The notes under the pieces: generated by a model
What the model saw: only the letters and a program-made list of their open reading frames with translations
Databases searched by the model: none
What the model was told of the DNA's origin: nothing
Shown here: positions 7,437 to 10,970 of the stretch, one piece after another
How positions within the stretch are numbered: position 1 is the first letter of the stretch
Layout of the letters: each line of letters starts with the position of its first letter
Position numbers and translations under genes: made by a program
Source: Muribaculaceae bacterium
GTDB lineage: Bacteria; Bacteroidota; Bacteroidia; Bacteroidales; Muribaculaceae
DNA: 10,970 nt
Assembly (NCBI GenBank): GCA_009775535.1
Contig: VSPW01000050.1
Location: forward strand, 1-10,970
Direction: 5' to 3'

Positions 7437-9467
7437 ATGAAAACCAATATATTCACACATGCAATCCTGGCCGCAGGATGTGCAGCAGCGCTGTCGGGCT
7501 GCGATGACAACGCGTGGAACGACAAGCTTGACGGCTTTGAAGAGCCTACAATAACGGATGTAAAGGCCACCGAGTATACCCTCACGGCTGACAATTACAA
7601 GGCCATAGCCTCCAACAAGGACAACAAGGCTCTGGCAGGCGAGGAACTGGCCGCAGAACTGGCCGCAGTGGGCACAAACGCGTGCTTCACGGAAAAGATA
7701 GATGAGCGCGACTATGTGCCTGCCTTCCTGAACTCTACGACACCGTTTTCGGACTTCTACAGCAACGGGTCGGTGGCGATGATCACATACACCTATTCCC
7801 AGGGCTTTGACGAGGTGGCGACAAATGCCGCCAAAGCAGAGAAATATACTGTCACTGCAGAGGAATACCAGGCAAATGTGTGGGAAAGCGACGAGGACTA
7901 TATCGAGGCATTCTCCCCTTTGAAGCCTGCAAACAGGTTTGTGCCGGGAATGCTGAAAGCGGAGTTCCCGGACGCTGAGAATGGTGACTATGTGCTGGTG
8001 TCGTACAACATGGCCACACAAGAGCCTGTCTTCGGCGATGCCGGGGGCAACGAGCCTGAGGGCTTCACAATGACATCGGTGCTTGGCGATGCCGTGTCCG
8101 GAATGGATTATGAAATAAAAGGTGTGGTCATGGCCGCATGCAGTTCCGGGTTCATATTGAGCGATGCCAGCGGCTCCATATTCTGCTACCGCGGAAGCGG
8201 ATATGACCCTTCGACATATCCGGTAGGCTCACAGGTGACTGTGAACGGGACTTCAACGAGCTATAACGGCCTTCTGCAGATAGGCAACCAGGCATCCGTT
8301 ACGGTAGAGGGCGAACAGGATGTGACATATCCGTCAGCCGTGGACTTTGACGGTGCGACACTTGATGCCACCCTTACAAAATCGGAATTCCCTTCCATTT
8401 TCGGCAAGATTTCAGGCAAGGTGGTATACAGCGGCACAAGGCCCAACATCAACATAGAGGTGGAGGGAGCGGCTACCGCAAAAGGCAGCCTGTATTATGC
8501 CACGGCCGACCAGATGGCACTTGTGGCCGATGGCACTGACGTGACATTCTATGGCTATGCCATATATGTGTCAGGCGGCAAGTATGTGAACTTCGTGTTC
8601 AGCCATATGGCCACAGAAGCAGGCAAGGGCGGCCACCGCGCACCTGCCGTCAATGTTCCTGTCAAGGAATTGAGCACCATGTACCAGTTCAACGGCACTT
8701 CCTGGGGTGCTGTCAAGGATATGACGGCCCTGTGCGCCGATGACTATACGGACATGGGCCAGAGCTATCCTAACCTTTCAGCCCCCGACCTTTACCTGCC
8801 GACGTTCCTTGCAAAGGAATACCCTTATGCCCAGGACGGTGACGTAGAGTATGTGGTGTACAACTACTATGCCGACAAGACCACCACACTGCGCTGCGAC
8901 AAGTATGCCTACACAAACGGCGCATGGACATATGATGACGGACGTGTCACCAAGACGGCACAGTTCCAGAAGAAGGACAACGGCAAGTGGGAGTTCTGCC
9001 CGGAAATGGAGATAACGCTCTATCCTGGCAAGGGACAGGAATCCAGCGTGTACTACCAGGCATGCGTTGACTGGGTGTTCGAGAACATTGACAAGCCGCT
9101 CGGCTCTACCAGCATAACTGACGGCAAATACTATGTGACTTCATACGGCAACAATGAGTACTATTGCGGCACTTCCGCATACCAGGGCAATGTGGACCTG
9201 CGCGGAGGGTCGGCTCGCGCCCAGTACGAGGCCGGTTGGGCCGCATTTGCCACCAACGATGACATCGTGGCCGAAATGAAGCGCCGCTTCTGCGAAGAGG
9301 TGATGCCGGCTGCGCTGTCGATAATGCATCCGGACAAGGCCCCAGAGGACTGCGTGCGCATAATACTGCATTTCTCGGCATACGACGGTGCTACAACCCA
9401 ACCGTACACGGCCAAGTTCAAGACCGTTTCGACCGGCAAGTATGAATTTGAGGAATGTGACTGGTGA
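7437..9467 (+). CDS. Surface-type lipoprotein with repeated Tyr-rich modules and OB-fold-like segments, partner of the TonB receptor
   Basis: Lipoprotein of 676 residues, probably held in the outer membrane. The signal peptide ends in LSGC with C22 as the lipidated cysteine; the following DD (23-24) resembles acidic lipoprotein export signals known in Bacteroidetes, suggesting surface exposure. I do not recognise a named family. By eye there are three copies of one module: Tyr/Asp-Tyr start, a (Y/F)-(V/L)-P-x-(F/M)-L core and a Tyr-rich strand. Cores are at 93-98, 168-173 and 453-458. Between modules 2 and 3 are two OB-fold-like segments (about 208-293 and 300-390), each with a GxV strand, a FILSDASGSIF-type hairpin or equivalent, and a G-xxVT(V/F) strand. 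A C-terminal domain (about 560-676) has GNVDLRGGSAR and an amphipathic segment 607-630. About a dozen cysteines besides C22 are scattered along it. Placement 18 bp after the receptor implies cotranscription and a substrate-capture role. Confidence 0.8.
   Translation: MKTNIFTHAILAAGCAAALSGCDDNAWNDKLDGFEEPTITDVKATEYTLTADNYKAIASNKDNKALAGEELAAELAAVGTNACFTEKIDERDYVPAFLNSTTPFSDFYSNGSVAMITYTYSQGFDEVATNAAKAEKYTVTAEEYQANVWESDEDYIEAFSPLKPANRFVPGMLKAEFPDAENGDYVLVSYNMATQEPVFGDAGGNEPEGFTMTSVLGDAVSGMDYEIKGVVMAACSSGFILSDASGSIFCYRGSGYDPSTYPVGSQVTVNGTSTSYNGLLQIGNQASVTVEGEQDVTYPSAVDFDGATLDATLTKSEFPSIFGKISGKVVYSGTRPNINIEVEGAATAKGSLYYATADQMALVADGTDVTFYGYAIYVSGGKYVNFVFSHMATEAGKGGHRAPAVNVPVKELSTMYQFNGTSWGAVKDMTALCADDYTDMGQSYPNLSAPDLYLPTFLAKEYPYAQDGDVEYVVYNYYADKTTTLRCDKYAYTNGAWTYDDGRVTKTAQFQKKDNGKWEFCPEMEITLYPGKGQESSVYYQACVDWVFENIDKPLGSTSITDGKYYVTSYGNNEYYCGTSAYQGNVDLRGGSARAQYEAGWAAFATNDDIVAEMKRRFCEEVMPAALSIMHPDKAPEDCVRIILHFSAYDGATTQPYTAKFKTVSTGKYEFEECDW
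7575..8873 (+). repeat. Three diverged protein-level repeat modules in the lipoprotein
   Basis: Module 1 spans about residues 47-121 (YTLTADNY, then YVPAFL, then VAMITYTYS). Module 2 spans about 137-192 (YTVTAEEY, then FVPGML, AEFPDAENGDY, LVSYNM). Module 3 spans about 430-479 (CADDYTDM, then YLPTFL, KEYPYAQDGDV, YVVYNYY). Modules 2 and 3 share the order core, (A/K)-E-(F/Y)-P, Ala, acidic-Gly, then a Tyr-rich strand. The two OB-like segments lie between them, so the feature covers the outer limits and is not continuous. Similarity is weak and was judged by eye. Confidence 0.5.
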
Positions 9468-9492
9468 TTGACACCATATAGCCTTTCGATAT

Positions 9493-9522
9493 ACCGTCCG
9501 GGGGAGACCCGGACGGTTTTTT
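9493..9522 (+). terminator. Rho-independent terminator after the receptor/lipoprotein operon
   Basis: A perfect 10-bp stem (ACCGTCCGGG at 9493-9502 paired with CCCGGACGGT at 9508-9517) closes a GGAGA loop and is followed by T residues through 9522. It begins 25 bp after the lipoprotein stop and ends the operon before the bamD promoter. Confidence 0.92.
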
Positions 9523-9587
9523 ATGCCGGGGGTGTGTTAAATTTAAACAAATAGGAGGCGGGATGCGGAATTTTCGCCGATATTTAG

Positions 9588-9595
9588 TAACTTTG
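9588..9595 (+). promoter_or_regulatory. Bacteroidetes-type -7 box of the bamD-rpoZ unit
   Basis: TAACTTTG is identical to the mtaB -7 box and lies 28 bp before the bamD ATG. As in the mtaB promoter, a T-run followed by CG (TTTTCG, 9571-9576) lies 11 bp upstream, in place of a clear -33 TTTG. Confidence 0.6.
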
Positions 9596-9623
9596 CGTCC
9601 TTAAACAGGTTGTTTGCAATATT

Positions 9624-10439
9624 ATGCGCAAGAATATATTCCAACTTCTGGTGATGGCTGTGATGTGCGGCCTTGTACTGGGCGCGTGCGGTGAGTACCA
9701 GCGTGCGCAGAAGAGCACCGATTTCAATTATAAATTCGATTACGCCAAGCGTGCGTTCGAGGACAAGAAATATGTCCAGGCGGCTACGTTGCTGAAGGAC
9801 TGCATCACTGTGTTCAAGGGCAGCGACAAGGCGGAGGAATCGCTCTATCTGCTAGGGCTAAGCCACTATGAGAATAAGGACTACCTGAATTCGGGGGCTT
9901 ATTTCCATACGTACTATACGCGCTATCCGAAAGGGAAGTATGCAGAACTGGCCAGGTTCTACTGCGGGTACGGTTATTACCTTGACTCCCCTGAGCCACA
10001 GCTCGACCAGACGGGCACGATAAAGGCCATAGAGGAACTTCAGGGTTTCCTGGACTATTTCCCGCGCTCGGACAAGGTGTCAATAGCCCAGAACGCCATT
10101 TTTGAGCTCCAGGACAAGCTTACGCTAAAGCAGCTGCAGAATGCTCAGCTTTACTACAACCTAGGTTCGTACATGGGCAACAACTATGAAAGCGCTGTAA
10201 TTGTAGCAAAGAATGCCATAAAGGACTATCCTTATTCAAAATATAAGGAGGACCTTGAACTGCTTGTGCTCAAGGCGCGTTACCAGGAGGCGTCGATGAG
10301 TGTGGACGAGCGCAAGGCAGACCGTTTCCGTGATGTCATCGATGAGTATTATTCGTTCGTTAACAATTATCCTGACAGCCCCAACCGTCCGGAGGCGGAA
10401 AATATCTTCAAGATAGCACAGAAATACGCCCGCGAATAA
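9624..10439 (+). CDS. bamD: Outer-membrane assembly lipoprotein BamD (YfiO)
   Basis: Lipoprotein subunit of the BAM complex, which folds beta-barrel proteins into the outer membrane from the periplasmic side. The 271-residue length is typical. The N-terminus is a signal peptide with lipobox LGAC, so C22 is the lipidated residue. The mature part is a chain of TPR-like helix pairs: YAKRAFEDKKYVQAATLLKD (about 40-59), the SLYLLGLSHYENKDYLNSGAYF region (about 73-94), YTRYPKGKYAELARF (about 97-111), EELQGFLDYFPRSDKV (about 137-152), and later ESAVIVAKNAIKDYPYSKY and FVNNYPDSPNRPEAENIF. Recurrent (D/T)xxPxS/K turns end the repeats as in BamD. It is preceded by its own -7 box and followed 49 bp later by rpoZ; this pairing is a familiar Bacteroidetes arrangement. 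Its clients would include receptors like the one encoded upstream. Confidence 0.93.
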   Translation: MRKNIFQLLVMAVMCGLVLGACGEYQRAQKSTDFNYKFDYAKRAFEDKKYVQAATLLKDCITVFKGSDKAEESLYLLGLSHYENKDYLNSGAYFHTYYTRYPKGKYAELARFYCGYGYYLDSPEPQLDQTGTIKAIEELQGFLDYFPRSDKVSIAQNAIFELQDKLTLKQLQNAQLYYNLGSYMGNNYESAVIVAKNAIKDYPYSKYKEDLELLVLKARYQEASMSVDERKADRFRDVIDEYYSFVNNYPDSPNRPEAENIFKIAQKYARE

Positions 10440-10488
10440 TCCTGCCTCACCCACAATAGTAAATACAAAGAAATATATATTCATACCT

Positions 10489-10824
10489 ATGGACTACAAG
10501 AAGAGCAATTCCCCCCTTAACACTGTCACCCGCGACATGGTGAAAATGGCAGAGGACTCTGGAAATGTTTATGAAACAGTATGCATCATCGCCAAGAGAG
10601 CCAACCAAATCTCTATGGAAATGAAGCATGACCTTGAGAAGAAACTCCAGGAATTTGCCTCGCTCAACGACAATCTTGAGGAAATTTCCGAAAACCGCGA
10701 ACAGATAGAGATATCGCGTTACTACGAGAAGCTTCCTAAACCTACGCTTATCGCCACACAGGAGTATGTGGAGCACAAGATACATTTCCGTAATCCTGTG
10801 AAGGATAAGCCAAACCTGGATTAA
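10489..10824 (+). CDS. rpoZ: DNA-directed RNA polymerase omega subunit (RpoZ/Rpb6-like), Bacteroidetes type
   Basis: Small 111-residue protein predicted to be the omega subunit, which binds the beta-prime subunit and helps assemble and stabilise RNA polymerase. The key evidence is the start MDYKK, VTRDM (13-17), and IIAKRANQIS (33-42), the KRAxxI-type helix shared by omega and Rpb6. It is followed by a helical, charged region (43-80) and a conserved C-terminal part PKPTLIATQEYVEHKI (83-98). Bacteroidetes omega is longer and more diverged than the proteobacterial form and is often labelled hypothetical. The 49-bp A-rich spacer after bamD has no clear promoter, so the two are probably cotranscribed. 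A hairpin terminator starts 22 bp after the stop. Confidence 0.85.
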   Translation: MDYKKSNSPLNTVTRDMVKMAEDSGNVYETVCIIAKRANQISMEMKHDLEKKLQEFASLNDNLEEISENREQIEISRYYEKLPKPTLIATQEYVEHKIHFRNPVKDKPNLD

Positions 10825-10846
10825 CGCTACTTATAGTTTCCGGCAT

Positions 10847-10886
10847 ACGCGCGTGGCTTTGAATGAAGCCGGGCGCGTCTTTTTTT
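10847..10886 (+). terminator. Rho-independent terminator after rpoZ
   Basis: ACGCGCGTGGCTT (10847-10859) pairs with AAGCCGGGCGCGT (10866-10878) over 13 positions, with one G-G mismatch and one G-T wobble, around a six-base loop. Seven T residues follow at 10880-10886. Confidence 0.88.
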
Positions 10887-10887
10887 G

Positions 10888-10970
10888 TCTTTACCAACGA
10901 TGTCAATGTTCTCTTTTTGCCTGGATTTCTGACGTCCCTTTCCAAAGGGGGCGTGCGGGTGATGCTCCGG
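10888..10970. other. Right-hand tail with no assignable gene
   Basis: No recognisable start, domain or RNA is seen in these 83 bases. The minus strand is open here in more than one frame, but the predicted peptides are basic and low in information and match nothing I know, so a gene beginning or ending here cannot be called. Confidence 0.4.

Noticed and set aside
7088..7507. A 139-residue plus-strand frame spanning the receptor/lipoprotein junction.
   Set aside because: It is a glutamine/arginine-rich out-of-frame reading of the receptor's 3' end, and it overlaps the lipoprotein signal peptide.
9563..9604. A 13-codon plus-strand ORF (ATG to TAA) with AGGAGG at 9553-9558 just upstream, before bamD.
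   Set aside because: It covers the bamD -7 box itself, so a bamD transcript would not contain it. Shine-Dalgarno sites are not normally used in this group, and the peptide has no recognisable feature.
10825..10970. Minus-strand open frame reaching the right edge, as the possible end of a convergent gene.
   Set aside because: It reads through the rpoZ terminator hairpin, is short and strongly basic, and resembles nothing known to me.

Overview
The window looks like chromosomal DNA of a Bacteroidales bacterium of moderate to fairly high GC, perhaps Muribaculaceae or a relative; the genus is a guess. The support is the gene set (Bacteroidetes-type RfbB, MtaB, LpxL-like acyltransferase, TonB-dependent receptor with a carboxypeptidase-like N-terminal domain, surface-type lipoprotein, divergent RNA polymerase omega), the lack of ordered Shine-Dalgarno sites, and copies of the Bacteroidetes -7 promoter box TAnnTTTG before three transcription units.

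Layout. (1) Positions 1-1167, minus strand: rfbB, dTDP-glucose 4,6-dehydratase, running off the left edge, with a suspicious frame at its C-terminal end. (2) A 92-bp divergent spacer. (3) Positions 1260-4518, plus strand: a three-gene operon mtaB - lpxL-like acyltransferase - family 2 glycosyltransferase, joined by two ATGA stop/start overlaps. (4) Positions 4519-4655: a spacer with a perfect 16-bp inverted repeat, a -7 box and a five-codon mini-ORF whose stop overlaps the next start. (5) Positions 4656-9467: a TonB-dependent receptor and, 18 bp later, a large surface-type lipoprotein, closed by a textbook terminator. (6) Positions 9624-10824: bamD and rpoZ (omega), closed by a second terminator. 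(7) A short right-hand tail with no assignable gene.

How the genes fit together. Most of the window serves the cell envelope: nucleotide sugar for surface polysaccharide (RfbB), lipid A secondary acylation (LpxL-like), glycosyl transfer (GT2), outer-membrane protein assembly (BamD), and an outer-membrane import pair. The housekeeping exceptions are MtaB (tRNA position 37 methylthiolation) and omega.

The part most worth a second look is the receptor/lipoprotein pair. It is arranged like a SusC/SusD pair, but the lipoprotein is not SusD-like. By eye it contains three copies of a Tyr-rich module around two tandem OB-fold-like segments, with an acidic motif after the lipid-attachment cysteine. 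Its substrate cannot be read from the sequence. I see no mobile element, CRISPR array, tRNA or rRNA.
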